Below, one piece after another: positions 13,999 through 23,128 of a stretch of DNA of 59,782 nt (position 1 is the first letter of the stretch; every line of letters starts with the position of its first letter). Origin of the DNA: a virus; the IMG/VR virus record IMGVR_UViG_3300028840_006308, positions 1-59,782 of that record. One strand, 5' to 3'. The notes under the pieces are model-generated. The model saw only the letters and a program-made list of their open reading frames with translations, was not told where the DNA came from and did no database searches. The translations under genes were made by a program, and so were the position numbers.

Positions 13999-15099
13999 AT
14001 GGCAGTCGAGGCAGTCGTGCTCAACCACCCCCGGGGAAAGGTGAGGCTAACCAAGAAGGAGCTCCACGCTCTCGCTGGCTGGCCAAAGCTGAACCCCAAG
14101 GGCGGGGGCACCAAGAGGAGGAAGAAGGGAATGAAGAAGAACAAGTCCGGTGTCCCCAAGAGCGCCCGGGGCAAAGCCTACCGCAAGGTGGTGAAGAAGT
14201 ACGGCGTGATCGAGGGCGCGAAGAAGTGGCGGAGCATGAAGCGCAAGCCGAAGTTCGCGGCCAACATCATCACGGGCAACCGCAAGCCCAAGCGCCCGGC
14301 CAAGAAGAAGAAAAGCGTGAAGCGGAACTACGGCACCAAGAGCGGGTTCCGGAAGGCCGCCAAGAAGAAGGGCCTCACCGTCAAGAAGTACGCCAAGCGC
14401 ATCGGCCGCAAGGGCGGCAAGGCTCGCTGGGGCCTGAACAAGCCCGCGAAGCGGAACTACGGCGTTCGCCGCAACAAGGCCGGACTGGCCTCCTTCAAGA
14501 AGAGCTTCAAGGAGCTCCTTACGCTCGACACCCTGAAGGACGGGCTGCAGGTCGCCGGTGGTGGCATGCTTTCGGTCGCCGTCCCGAACGTGGTCCTGGG
14601 CCTCAAGGCGCTCGAGGGCAAGGTCCCCGAGGTTCTGACCAAGGGCTGGGGCAAGTACCTGGTCAACCTGGTGGCCGTGGGCCTGACCAGCGGGACCGCA
14701 TCGTTCTTCGGCCAGACCAAGCTGGCCAAGAACTTCCTCCTGGGTGGCGTGGCCGCCACGCTCAACAGCGTGATCCTCGACCAGGTCCACGTCCAGGCTA
14801 AGAAGAACCCGTCCGGCGTAGCGGCCAAGGTCGCCGCGGCTGTCGCCCCCGGCGGCACCATGGGCATCCTGACCCAGGACGTCGAGCAGGCGGTGGAGCA
14901 GGCGGTCGAGGCCGAGCTGCAGCGCCAGGGCCTGAGCGACTACCTGGTCCCCGAGGAAGCCGCGAACCCCGCGCTGAAGGACTACCTGGTACCGGCCGAG
15001 GTGGTATCGCCCACCATGGCCGACTACCTGACCCCCGCCGAGGCGGTTAACCCCGCGCTGGGCATCGTTACCGACGCAGACGCCGTAATGGCTTTCTGA
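13999..15099 (+). CDS. Basic membrane virion protein with C-terminal DYLxPxE repeats
   Basis: 366 residues. Residues 1-170 are lysine-rich with KRNYG motifs and a segment GLTVKKYAKRIGRKGGKARW. Residues 175-275 are hydrophobic and glycine/alanine-rich (GGGMLSVAVPNVVLGLKAL and YLVNLVAVGLTSGTASFFG), likely membrane-embedded helices. Residues 312-353 are three tandem 14-residue repeats of the form DYLVPEE..NPA. Proteins with such basic lysine/asparagine-proline N-termini and a helical membrane domain occur in metagenomic phages. It sits right before the capsid gene and may link genome, membrane and capsid. Confidence 0.6.
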   Translation: MAVEAVVLNHPRGKVRLTKKELHALAGWPKLNPKGGGTKRRKKGMKKNKSGVPKSARGKAYRKVVKKYGVIEGAKKWRSMKRKPKFAANIITGNRKPKRPAKKKKSVKRNYGTKSGFRKAAKKKGLTVKKYAKRIGRKGGKARWGLNKPAKRNYGVRRNKAGLASFKKSFKELLTLDTLKDGLQVAGGGMLSVAVPNVVLGLKALEGKVPEVLTKGWGKYLVNLVAVGLTSGTASFFGQTKLAKNFLLGGVAATLNSVILDQVHVQAKKNPSGVAAKVAAAVAPGGTMGILTQDVEQAVEQAVEAELQRQGLSDYLVPEEAANPALKDYLVPAEVVSPTMADYLTPAEAVNPALGIVTDADAVMAF

Positions 15100-15165
15100 G
15101 CGGATGTTCCGCTCGGGCCGTAACGGCAGAGTGGTCTTTACCCTAACGGGAAGGAGCACAGTGAG

Positions 15166-15774
15166 ATGAAGGGCACGGGAATTGCACTGAGTCGCCCCGC
15201 ACCGGCTGGTTACGTGCGGGCGTACAGGAACCCCCTGTACGACACCGACGACCTGCAGGCAGCCGCGACCGCACAGGTCCGGTTCTTCCAGGTTCCGGTC
15301 GGTCAGCTGAACGCTTCGGCGGCTGTGAAGACCGAGGCAGACACCAACCTGACCCAGGCCGGGCAGCTGGCTAACCCCCAGATGTTCGACCTCTTCGGCT
15401 TCCAGTTCGAGACGGAGCCGCAGGTCGTGGTCGCGGACCAGGTGCTGGTCTACCAGCGCGGTGTCTTCGAGTTCTCCTTCGGCACCCAGCGGATCTGGCT
15501 GCAGGTTCCCCTCAGCCGCATTCCGCAGGGCCCCAGCCAGTACATCACCGCCGCAGCGACCACGGTCGCCGCGACCACCATCCAGAGCGCGGTGTGGGGC
15601 TCGCCGAGCGTGCGGGAATACTACCCGTTCGTGAAGCCGGATGGCGCTCCGTATCGCATCAAGGCGACGGAGACCTTCCAGTGCCGCACCTTCTGGCCGA
15701 GTGCGGCCATCACCGCCTCCGCGGTGACGACCCTCCGCACGTTCATGATCGGCATCCTCTACATCGGCCTGTAG
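15166..15774 (+). CDS. Candidate major capsid protein, single-jelly-roll-like
   Basis: 202 residues, AGGAG upstream of the ATG. The chain is almost all beta: FFQVPVGQLNAS, TNLTQAGQLANPQMFDLFGF, VFEFSFGTQRIWLQVPLSRI, FQCRTFWPSA, LRTFMIGILYIGL. This order of short strands and the TNLTQAGQL element resemble single-jelly-roll capsid proteins of membrane-containing tailless phages. It has no HK97 features. Its own strong ribosome site, short length and the hairpin after it fit a highly expressed product. The fold is inferred by eye. Confidence 0.55.
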   Translation: MKGTGIALSRPAPAGYVRAYRNPLYDTDDLQAAATAQVRFFQVPVGQLNASAAVKTEADTNLTQAGQLANPQMFDLFGFQFETEPQVVVADQVLVYQRGVFEFSFGTQRIWLQVPLSRIPQGPSQYITAAATTVAATTIQSAVWGSPSVREYYPFVKPDGAPYRIKATETFQCRTFWPSAAITASAVTTLRTFMIGILYIGL

Positions 15775-15803
15775 AGGCGGAAAGAAAAACGACCGGGGGA
15801 GCT

Positions 15804-15827
15804 AGTGGGGGCCTTCGGGCCCCCACT
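15804..15827 (+). terminator. UUCG-capped 10-bp hairpin after the capsid gene
   Basis: AGTGGGGGCC-TTCG-GGCCCCCACT, an extra-stable tetraloop hairpin, followed by only TTTC. It may be a partial terminator or a 3' stabiliser that raises capsid message relative to downstream genes. Confidence 0.7.
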
Positions 15828-15897
15828 TTCCCCTCCGGCCCATACAAAGGAACTTCTTTCGTCTGGGTGGCTTTTTAGCCGGAAAGGAGTCGCAGAG

Positions 15898-16773
15898 GTG
15901 GCTAGAGTCAGTTCGTTCGTTCGTAACGCCGGGGGCAAGCTGGTCCCCAACCCTTCCAAGCTAGACGTCCAGTCCTTCTACCTGGTACCCGACAACCCCA
16001 ACAATCCGGTCACGGTCGGTGCGGGCGCAACCAGCCCGCCCATCCTCTTCACCGTAGGCCAGGACGGCCCCTTCGAGGGGTTCTACCTGACTCACGAGAA
16101 GACGAACCAGACCCTCATGACCGTGGACATCTACGATGAAGCGGCGCGCCGCCACCTGATGAACCGTCCGGTGCACATCGACACGATCATGGGCCAGACG
16201 CTTACGGCGGTGGGCCCCCGCGCCGGTGGTATCGGGCCACATCTCTTCGCCGAGACGCTCTTCATGCAGACCTCTCGGTCGCTTTCGATGACATTCGTCG
16301 ACGGCGCGGCCGGGAACACGGTCTGGCCCTCGGTGGTGGGACGGCGCTTCTACAACTACGCAAATCCCAGCGAGTCGATGGCCATGGCCGTCGAAAAGCG
16401 CGGAGCGCGCGCTCGCTTCTCGACTCCGTACTTCCTGACCACGACCGAGGACGTTTCGGTCGCGGGCGCGGCCACGGGACAGCAGTTCTTCCTGCAGGTC
16501 ACGCCCGAGGCGCACTTCGAGTGGTTCAAGCTCATGGTCGTCTCGACCGGCGCCTTCTCCTTCAGGCTGTACGACGCCCGCAATAACCGCGCCATCACCA
16601 ACGACTTCATCCACGTGAGCGCGGCGGCGGGCCAGGCGTCCTTCCCGATGGTGTTGCCCGAGCCCATCCTCTACCAGGCCAACACCCGCCTGCGCCTTGA
16701 GATAAACGAGCTCAGCGGCGCGGCGAACGACATCTACTTCACGATGGGCGGGAGGCGCATCTATGTCGCATGA
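15898..16773 (+). CDS. Second beta-rich virion protein (minor capsid candidate)
   Basis: 291 residues from GTG, with AGGAG upstream. Two similar beta-rich halves can be seen: residues 15-150 (YLVPDNPNNPVTVGAG, PFEGFYLTHEKTNQTLMTVD) and 165-291 (FFLQVTPEAHFEWFKLMVVS, ILYQANTRLRLEINELSG, YFTMGGRRIYVA). The repeated F(E)WF/EGFYL plus LRLEI pattern suggests a double beta-barrel. It may be a second capsid, penton-base or vertex protein. No enzyme motif. Confidence 0.55.
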   Translation: MARVSSFVRNAGGKLVPNPSKLDVQSFYLVPDNPNNPVTVGAGATSPPILFTVGQDGPFEGFYLTHEKTNQTLMTVDIYDEAARRHLMNRPVHIDTIMGQTLTAVGPRAGGIGPHLFAETLFMQTSRSLSMTFVDGAAGNTVWPSVVGRRFYNYANPSESMAMAVEKRGARARFSTPYFLTTTEDVSVAGAATGQQFFLQVTPEAHFEWFKLMVVSTGAFSFRLYDARNNRAITNDFIHVSAAAGQASFPMVLPEPILYQANTRLRLEINELSGAANDIYFTMGGRRIYVA

Positions 16774-17380
16774 GATTCGGCCAGGAGGGAACGGCACCCT
16801 GGCGGGTCTCGGCGACTTGAGGGGCCCGGCCATCAAGCCGGATCCGCTGCCTGCGGGCCATCCGGACGGGGGCATGGGCGATTACGTCGAGCCCTTCGCC
16901 CGGCACATAGAGCCCGGTGGGCGGCGGCCGATGCCGCCGAAACCCATCGAGGCATACGTGCCACCCATCCCGGGCACACCGGGCATGCCAGGCGATGGCG
17001 TCGTCGCGATAAACCCCGCGATGCTGGAGACGCTCATCGAGGCACAACTGCGCGCGCTCGCCATCATCAAGGAGCGCGAGGGTGCCATCCCTACCATCGA
17101 AGAGCGCATGCATACCGCCACGGCGGAGGCGTTTACGGTGGGCACCACGGCGGTGCAACTTGACGCCATCACGCGCCGCGAACGCCGAGCGGTCATGCTC
17201 ACCAATACCAGCCTGGTCAACACGGTCTGGTATGGGTTCAGCGCAACCGTAGGCATCAATAACGGCGGATACCTCGCACCGGGCGGTGGCACCGCAAGCC
17301 TGCCCATCGACGAGAACGTCCAGGTCTGGACCATAGCCACCGCCGCAGGCACTGTCGTTTCCATCCTGCAGTTTGCGTAG
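16763..17380 (+). CDS. Virion protein with proline/glycine-rich stalk and beta-rich head
   Basis: 205 residues, overlapping the previous gene by 11 bases with GGAGG just upstream. Residues 1-75 are proline- and glycine-rich (PMPPKPIEAYVPPIPGTPG). Residues 75-125 are helical. The C-terminal 80 residues are a beta domain (RRAVMLTNTSLVNTVWYGFS and GGYLAPGGGTASLPIDENV) of a kind seen in phage attachment and penton proteins. Confidence 0.6.
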   Translation: MSHEIRPGGNGTLAGLGDLRGPAIKPDPLPAGHPDGGMGDYVEPFARHIEPGGRRPMPPKPIEAYVPPIPGTPGMPGDGVVAINPAMLETLIEAQLRALAIIKEREGAIPTIEERMHTATAEAFTVGTTAVQLDAITRRERRAVMLTNTSLVNTVWYGFSATVGINNGGYLAPGGGTASLPIDENVQVWTIATAAGTVVSILQFA

Positions 17381-17444
17381 GGCTCTTATGAGGAGGGCTC
17401 TTCGTGATACGCAGGACTTTAAGCTCGGAGGCCAGAGACAAGGT

Positions 17445-17472
17445 GACTAGCGCATCGCGGCCTCCGGAAGGA
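17445..17472 (+). promoter_or_regulatory. Hairpin upstream of the fibre-like gene (approximate span)
   Basis: CGGAGGCC (about 17425-17432) and GGCCTCCG (about 17459-17466) are exact complements around a 26-base loop. It lies between two structural genes and has no T tract; perhaps RNA processing or stability. Confidence 0.35.
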
Positions 17473-17479
17473 GCTCGCG

Positions 17480-18319
17480 ATGGCTGACACTCCTCGTTCT
17501 TTGGCGGCGCTTCAGGCGCTACTGGCCGACAACGTCTCCGGCGATATCTCGCCGCAGGACGTGCGGGACTTCCTGGTCTCGGTATACGCCGCGGACGGAT
17601 TGTTCCGGGACGTGGTGGTCTACAACAACACCACGAACCCCAACTACCAGCTGGACATCCCCAGCGGCAAGGTAGGCGACACCGACGGCATCGGTGTCAT
17701 CGAGGTATCGGGCACTCTAACGCTCGACATCACAGCATCCGGAGCCAACGGCCTGGATACCGGTGTTGAGGCCAACAGCACCTGGTACTACATCTACTTG
17801 ATCGCCAAGTCCTCGGACGGCACGGTGGCGAGCCTGCTTTCGACCAGCGCCAGCGCCCCGACCATGCCCGCCGATTACGACATGAAGCGCCTTGTGGGTG
17901 CGGTCTACAACGACAGCAGCGGCAACTTCCGACAGTTTGTGCAGGTCGGCAAAGACGTCTTGTATAGCGCGGCCATACAAGTTCAAAATGGAATACCATC
18001 AACAAACTGGACTGCGCTGAATTTGGACACGGCCGGAGCCGTTCCGCCCGATGTAGGGCGTCGAGCATGGATTGTGGAGTTCGTGAGTCATCAGGCCGTT
18101 CCCGGCACCTTCCTTCTGTATACCTTGCCGGGTACGCAGGCAGGAGCTGGTTCCGGAGGCGTTGCAAGGTGTAGTGTTGGTGCCTCTGCCGGTGGCCAGA
18201 ACTTCACACACCATTGGCCGCAGCGGGTCGATGCCAGCGCCATCTTCTCTTACTATAAATCCGCCTCAGGCAATACAGCATCACATAGTCTGCGGGTTGA
18301 CGGATTTGTGTTGAAATGA
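17480..18319 (+). CDS. Fibre/spike-like virion protein
   Basis: 279 residues. The N-terminus SLAALQALLADNVSGDISPQ-DVRDFLVSVY is a helical collar common at the start of phage fibre and minor structural proteins. The rest is beta-rich with DITASGANGLDTGVEANSTW and KRLVGAVYNDSSGNFRQF, ending in a likely trimeric head (SASGNTASHSLRVDGFVLK). Probable host-contact protein. Confidence 0.65.
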   Translation: MADTPRSLAALQALLADNVSGDISPQDVRDFLVSVYAADGLFRDVVVYNNTTNPNYQLDIPSGKVGDTDGIGVIEVSGTLTLDITASGANGLDTGVEANSTWYYIYLIAKSSDGTVASLLSTSASAPTMPADYDMKRLVGAVYNDSSGNFRQFVQVGKDVLYSAAIQVQNGIPSTNWTALNLDTAGAVPPDVGRRAWIVEFVSHQAVPGTFLLYTLPGTQAGAGSGGVARCSVGASAGGQNFTHHWPQRVDASAIFSYYKSASGNTASHSLRVDGFVLK

Positions 18320-18327
18320 GGTGAAGG

Positions 18328-18663
18328 ATGAAGGGCTACTGCATAGTCTACCGCACCACCGACAACGCCGTAGTGGCGGCAGCCTTCGGTTCCTTAGAGG
18401 CGACTACAGGGCAAAAGGTTGCCAGTGGGATTACAGGCGTAATACCCGATCTCTTTGGTCCTGCTGGCGAGATGCTGAAGAAGTATGACGCCACCAAAAA
18501 ACAGATCGTGGACCTACCTGCTCCCGTGTTTCCGGACAATTCGGAGGCAACGCTCAAGGAGCAGAAGTTCATCCTGCTGGCCGCCAAGAAAGAGGCCACG
18601 GCCGCAGGGGATAACGACACTGCGGCCCACATCCAGAAGAAGATAGACGCGCTTCCGAAGTGA
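18328..18663 (+). CDS. Small virion-block protein, possible fibre partner
   Basis: 111 residues. A short beta N-terminus (GYCIVYRTTDNAVVAAAFGS) precedes a helical, charged C-terminus ending AAHIQKKIDALPK. It lies between two fibre-type genes. Possibly a fibre chaperone or adaptor; not recognised. Confidence 0.6.
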   Translation: MKGYCIVYRTTDNAVVAAAFGSLEATTGQKVASGITGVIPDLFGPAGEMLKKYDATKKQIVDLPAPVFPDNSEATLKEQKFILLAAKKEATAAGDNDTAAHIQKKIDALPK

Positions 18664-18714
18664 GGGCGGCATGTCGGTTTGCGGCATACATGAGCACAAA
18701 GAGCGGAGGACACG

Positions 18715-18915
18715 ATGGTTGTCACATTAGCTGTTCCGATCAAGCGCGCGGACATCACAAAGCTGGAAATTCAGAACATGCGGGTCGTTTACTGTCCCAA
18801 GACCGCAACTGACGAGATCGACAGAACCAGCAGTGTGCATATCGACCTGGCAGATATGTCGCCTGCGCTGGTCACCGAGCTGGAGAAGTTGATAAAGGCC
18901 GATTACGAGAGCTAG
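18715..18915 (+). CDS. Small hypothetical protein
   Basis: 66 residues, acidic C-terminal helix (DMSPALVTELEKLIKADYES). GGAGG precedes the ATG. It sits directly upstream of the large spike gene. Confidence 0.6.
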   Translation: MVVTLAVPIKRADITKLEIQNMRVVYCPKTATDEIDRTSSVHIDLADMSPALVTELEKLIKADYES

Positions 18916-18924
18916 GAGCGGTAA

Positions 18925-21900
18925 TTGGCCACCAAGTATTTCATCGGAGGAACCACCGGAGGATTCAACCAGGGGTTCTCCAATGGTTTCAACATCGGCA
19001 CGCCTGACAAGGACTGGCACGACGGTAATAACTGGTCCCTGTCGAGCGGCGGTGCCGGTGGCGCGGGCGTTCCCGGAGCCAGCGACGATGTCATTTTCGA
19101 CAATAACAGCCCCGACTGCCAGCTTACGGCCAACGGCAACTGTCGGGACTTCACCATCACCGCAACTTGCCCGTCGGACGTAGACCTCAACGGCTTCACC
19201 CTGGACATCGAGGACGCGGTTAGCGTCGACGTGGCCGGTGGCGCATCTATCACGCCCAACCTGGGCACCGTGTTGCTTTCGACCGGTGGCTCACGCACAG
19301 TCGATTTCGGCGGCGAGGTTCTCTACAACCTCACCCACAGCGCGGGCGACAGCGTCACCTACGTCGACACGAACGTCAGTAACGAGTTCCGCATCACTAC
19401 CGGGTATCGCATCAACGGCACCATCAATGTGCAGGGCGATGTTAGAAGCACGACGAGCGCGCTCAACAGCACGCAAACGGGACGGGTTATCCTCGACGGC
19501 ACCGGGGCCCAGGAGGTCTATGTCGATAAGCTCGGCGGCAGCGCCGACTTCCCGGCCATCCTGGTCAACAAGGGCGGCGGCGTAGCAACGCTTTATGATC
19601 GCATCGTGATGCCCACGGCCGGGGCCACCGCGGGGCTGTCAAGCGGCCTGGCAACGCTGGATGCGTTAACCCAGCAGCCCACGCTGGTCTCCGAGCGGTT
19701 CACCCATTTCGATTTCAACGGGGCCCGCATCTGGCGCGTTGAACAGCGGACCAACGGCTTCACCATGCAGTATATGAGCGACGTGGGCGTGGTGGATCAA
19801 TTCTACCTGGCCACGGTCACGAACACCACGGGCGGAAACAAGATCAACCTCGAGGGCGACCTGCGCCTGGGCGATACGGGTGCGCTTAGTAGCACATCGG
19901 TGACCATCGAGTTCATGGGGACCGGTGACCAGAACGTCATCAACGACGACCCGTCCGACTACTCGCTCCCCTGGAACATCAACAAGCCCAGCGGCACGCT
20001 GTTCCTCGGCAGCGACATCATTCGGTTCTCGGCCAATACCAACATCACCTGGACCTATACCCAGGGGACGGTTGACCCCGGGACCGCGACCCTGGACTTT
20101 AACAGTCAGCGCAGTAAGACCATCAACCTCACGGCGGGCGACTTCACGGTCTACAACCTCAAGCTCGGCACCGGTGGTGTCTATGCGACCAACATCAACA
20201 CCAACAAGTTCCTGGTGGAAAACGTTTTTACCCTGCAAGGCGGGGGCAGCACCCAGACCCTGAACGGCTCAATCGAGGTCGGGGGCAACATCATCAACAC
20301 CAGAACCGGTGGCACCACCAACGGCACGTTCAACGTCACCATCAACGGCAGCGGTGACCAGACCATCGACGGCAACGCCGCCAACTTCCACACCGGCGCG
20401 TGGATCGTTAACAAGCCCAGCGGTTCGCTCAAGCTGATCTCCGACCTGTCGCTCAACGATACCAGCACCGACCTTACAGTCACCCAGGGCACGCTGGACC
20501 TCGACGGTTTCGACATCACCGTCAGCCGAAACTTCACGGTGAACGACGGCCTGGCGCTGACCGGCGCGGAGACCATCACGGTCGGCGGTGCCTTCACTCT
20601 CAACCCCGCAGCGAGCTCGGTCCTCTACCACGGCGCGGCCACGGCGGTGCTCAATAACCTGGCCACGGCCTTCTTCAACCTGAACCTCGACCGGGATACG
20701 GACGGCAAGACCATCCAAACCACGGCGGGGACGACCATCACCCTGAACGGCGAGGTTACGACCAACGGCACGAACGGCACCCCCACGCTGATTCGCTCGA
20801 CGATATCGGGCACGCAGGCGAAGTGGAACCTGGTAGGAACGCAGTCGCTCCTGAACGCGGTCGACGTACAGGACAACGACGCCTCGGGCGGCCTGCCGTT
20901 CTACGTGTTCGGCTCGGTGGACTCGGGCAATACCATCAACTGGTTCTTTACCACGCTCGCGGGAGCGGTTCAGCAGCACGCGCAGATTTCGGTGGTCATG
21001 CCCCAGCAGGGGGTGCTCGTAGGCGGGGCCTTCGCGTTTGACATGATGAACTACCACGGGCCGTTGGCGGCAGGAGGTGGCGGCGTGTTCCCAGGACCCG
21101 GAAGCACATACTCCATCTTCACGGCGGGCTTTACGGATGCGCCCGGCGGCGGAAACGTGATAGCAGGATACAATCACGTCACGAGCCAGTTCGACATCCT
21201 CACGCTGGTCCCCGGTGCATCGCCCTACGAGCTGGTCGTTTCGCCCACGCATGTGGCGGGGGTGGTTGCGGCGGTTCCAACCGCCACCACGCGCTCGAGC
21301 CCCTGGCCCGTAACGGCGTTTGGGAATGGGTCCTTCCCGGCCAACCAGGACATCGGCGCAGGCGCCAACCGCAAGGGCGCGGTGCGCGCGGGGAACATCC
21401 TCTACGCGTCGGAGACCAACGCGGTGGGCGGGACCTTTGTGCAGAGCAGCGCGGACGGCCTCGCCTGGGCACAGTTGGGTATCCAGGCCTCGGCCGCGCC
21501 CGCGCAGCCGCGGTGCCTGTACGTCCTTCAGAGCGGCACGATACTCATGATCGACGATAACGGCTGCCTGCGCTCGAATACGGGGGGCGCCTCCTGGACC
21601 ACGCCTGCATTGCCGGGCCTGCCCGTGGGGACCATTCTCGGGGCGATGTTCAGCGAGATAACCGCGGGGGGTACCATCTTCCTGCTGATAAGCTCGGTCT
21701 CGGGCGCATTCCAGGGCTCGCGGCTCTATCGCAGCATCGACGACGGCGTTACCTGGGCGCTGGTCTACGACGAGTCGATCAGCGGGCCTTACACCGCAAA
21801 CTGGATCGATAGCAGTAACGTGCGCATGGTGGCCATGACGGCCAACATCATCGTGGTCTCGTACAACTATTGGGTGATGCGCTCGACGGACGGCGGGCTT

Positions 21901-22149
21901 ACCTGGGCCGATACGCACACCGACTCGGTGGGCTTCTTCGGGCAGGATATGTGGGAGGACACGAAGAGCGGCGACATCTACGTAATGTTCCGCGATAACG
22001 CGGGCAACACCGGGGGGCGCATCATCCGCAGCGCGGATAACGGCGCCACCTGGGCGGCATGGTTCAACAGCCTCCTGGATATCTGCGGCCAGGGCGGCGT
22101 GGCCGTGGTTGCCCCGAGAGCGTTTGCGTTTGGCGGTTCCCGGCGATGA
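18925..22149 (+). CDS. Giant spike/receptor-binding protein: beta-solenoid plus Asp-box propeller
   Basis: 1,074 residues from TTG with AGGAG upstream. The N-terminus (DWHDGNNWSLSSGGAGGAG and DDVIFDNNS) and residues to about 690 are repetitive beta, with recurring units such as GDQNVIN and WNINKPSGTL, typical of a beta-solenoid. Residues about 720-1074 carry Asp-box motifs SIDDGVTW (938), STDGGLTW (988) and SADNGATW (1036), spaced 48-50 residues as in sialidase or sortilin propeller blades. It probably binds host surface sugar; no catalytic residues could be assigned. Confidence 0.75.
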   Translation: MATKYFIGGTTGGFNQGFSNGFNIGTPDKDWHDGNNWSLSSGGAGGAGVPGASDDVIFDNNSPDCQLTANGNCRDFTITATCPSDVDLNGFTLDIEDAVSVDVAGGASITPNLGTVLLSTGGSRTVDFGGEVLYNLTHSAGDSVTYVDTNVSNEFRITTGYRINGTINVQGDVRSTTSALNSTQTGRVILDGTGAQEVYVDKLGGSADFPAILVNKGGGVATLYDRIVMPTAGATAGLSSGLATLDALTQQPTLVSERFTHFDFNGARIWRVEQRTNGFTMQYMSDVGVVDQFYLATVTNTTGGNKINLEGDLRLGDTGALSSTSVTIEFMGTGDQNVINDDPSDYSLPWNINKPSGTLFLGSDIIRFSANTNITWTYTQGTVDPGTATLDFNSQRSKTINLTAGDFTVYNLKLGTGGVYATNINTNKFLVENVFTLQGGGSTQTLNGSIEVGGNIINTRTGGTTNGTFNVTINGSGDQTIDGNAANFHTGAWIVNKPSGSLKLISDLSLNDTSTDLTVTQGTLDLDGFDITVSRNFTVNDGLALTGAETITVGGAFTLNPAASSVLYHGAATAVLNNLATAFFNLNLDRDTDGKTIQTTAGTTITLNGEVTTNGTNGTPTLIRSTISGTQAKWNLVGTQSLLNAVDVQDNDASGGLPFYVFGSVDSGNTINWFFTTLAGAVQQHAQISVVMPQQGVLVGGAFAFDMMNYHGPLAAGGGGVFPGPGSTYSIFTAGFTDAPGGGNVIAGYNHVTSQFDILTLVPGASPYELVVSPTHVAGVVAAVPTATTRSSPWPVTAFGNGSFPANQDIGAGANRKGAVRAGNILYASETNAVGGTFVQSSADGLAWAQLGIQASAAPAQPRCLYVLQSGTILMIDDNGCLRSNTGGASWTTPALPGLPVGTILGAMFSEITAGGTIFLLISSVSGAFQGSRLYRSIDDGVTWALVYDESISGPYTANWIDSSNVRMVAMTANIIVVSYNYWVMRSTDGGLTWADTHTDSVGFFGQDMWEDTKSGDIYVMFRDNAGNTGGRIIRSADNGATWAAWFNSLLDICGQGGVAVVAPRAFAFGGSRR

Positions 22150-22361
22150 GCGAGGAGACATCCGTGTCGAAAAGCAAGATAAACACCAACCTGTTGCAGG
22201 CCATCGGTGACCCCACGTCGAAGGACGCCGCGCTGAAGGACATTCTACTGGACCTCGACGCGCGCATCAGCAAGATGGAGAAGATAGGGTGGCTAATCCT
22301 GGTGGGGTTAGCGGCCCTTGGCGGGAAAGAGATCATCTTTTCGATGATCACGAAGCTCTGA
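22146..22361 (+). CDS. Small membrane protein
   Basis: 71 residues, start overlapping the spike stop as ATGA. A polar helix (KDAALKDILLDLDARISKME) is followed by one membrane helix, residues about 48-68 (WLILVGLAALGGKEIIF). Layout resembles XhlA-type phage membrane proteins, but a virion role is equally likely. Confidence 0.6.
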   Translation: MSEETSVSKSKINTNLLQAIGDPTSKDAALKDILLDLDARISKMEKIGWLILVGLAALGGKEIIFSMITKL

Positions 22362-22372
22362 GGAGAAATGCC

Positions 22373-22810
22373 ATGCTGTTCGGACAGGACACGAACTTCT
22401 TCGAGAACGGAAACGGACTGGGGCAGTTCGAGCTCCAGGAGCTCGGCAGCGGGGCCATGGAGGCCACCACCAAGCTCAACATCTGGGGCAAGCTCGGGGA
22501 GATGACCAAGAACATCACGAACAACCTGATGGAGAAAATCCCCGACATCGCCGGAGATGCGCTGGGCACCCTGGTCCAGGCCAAACTCAGCGAGAAGATT
22601 CTCGGCGACATGGGCGGCGGTGGGGAGGACAGCAAGACCCAGACCATCGTCAAGCGCGAGATAATCGAGCGCCAGGTACCGGTTTCGGCCGCGCCCGTGC
22701 AGCCCACGGCACAGGCCGCAAAGGAGGGCCTGCCGGGCTGGGTTATCCCCGCAGGCATCGGCGCGGCGGTCCTGGTCGGCCTGGTGGGCTACAAGGCCCT
22801 CAAGAAGTAG
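22373..22810 (+). CDS. Membrane-anchored virion protein
   Basis: 145 residues; ATG at 22373 with AGGAG upstream. N-terminus LFGQDTNFFENGNGLGQFEL, amphipathic helices in the middle, and a C-terminal membrane helix, residues about 124-141 (WVIPAGIGAAVLVGLVGY), followed by KALKK. No known family. Confidence 0.65.
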   Translation: MLFGQDTNFFENGNGLGQFELQELGSGAMEATTKLNIWGKLGEMTKNITNNLMEKIPDIAGDALGTLVQAKLSEKILGDMGGGGEDSKTQTIVKREIIERQVPVSAAPVQPTAQAAKEGLPGWVIPAGIGAAVLVGLVGYKALKK

Positions 22811-22896
22811 CCGAGAAAGGGCCATTGCTGCCCCATGACAGGGGGGCACACGGCGTTTTCTCGGGAAATGCGCCCCGCAAGGGCAGGAGAAGGGAA

Positions 22897-23112
22897 ATGA
22901 GACCTCAGAGCTTCTTTGCACCTGGTGCACTGCCTTACGGCACGGACACGGGAGTCTACCTGCGTGAGGGCGCGTTTGAAGAGCACGGCCTCGGCCAAGC
23001 CGAGGAAAAAGAGGATCCGGTCACCGCATTCGCCCGCCGTTGGGGGGATGTGATCAAGTTGGCGGCCACAGTAGGCTTGCTGATAAAGTTCGTAGCACCC
23101 AAGCTCAAGTAA
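22897..23112 (+). CDS. Small membrane-anchored virion protein
   Basis: 71 residues; start chosen after AGGAGAAGGGAA. The N-terminus SFFAPGALPYGTDTG is extended and polar; residues about 51-68 (VIKLAATVGLLIKFVAP) are a weak membrane helix. The segment 22811-22896 before it holds no gene. Confidence 0.6.
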   Translation: MRPQSFFAPGALPYGTDTGVYLREGAFEEHGLGQAEEKEDPVTAFARRWGDVIKLAATVGLLIKFVAPKLK

Positions 23113-23128
23113 AAGGAGGCATAGGACC

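Noticed and set aside
20269-22161. Long antisense frame of 630 residues
   Set aside because: It lies opposite the spike gene, which has clear Asp-box motifs; no ribosome site or domain supports it.
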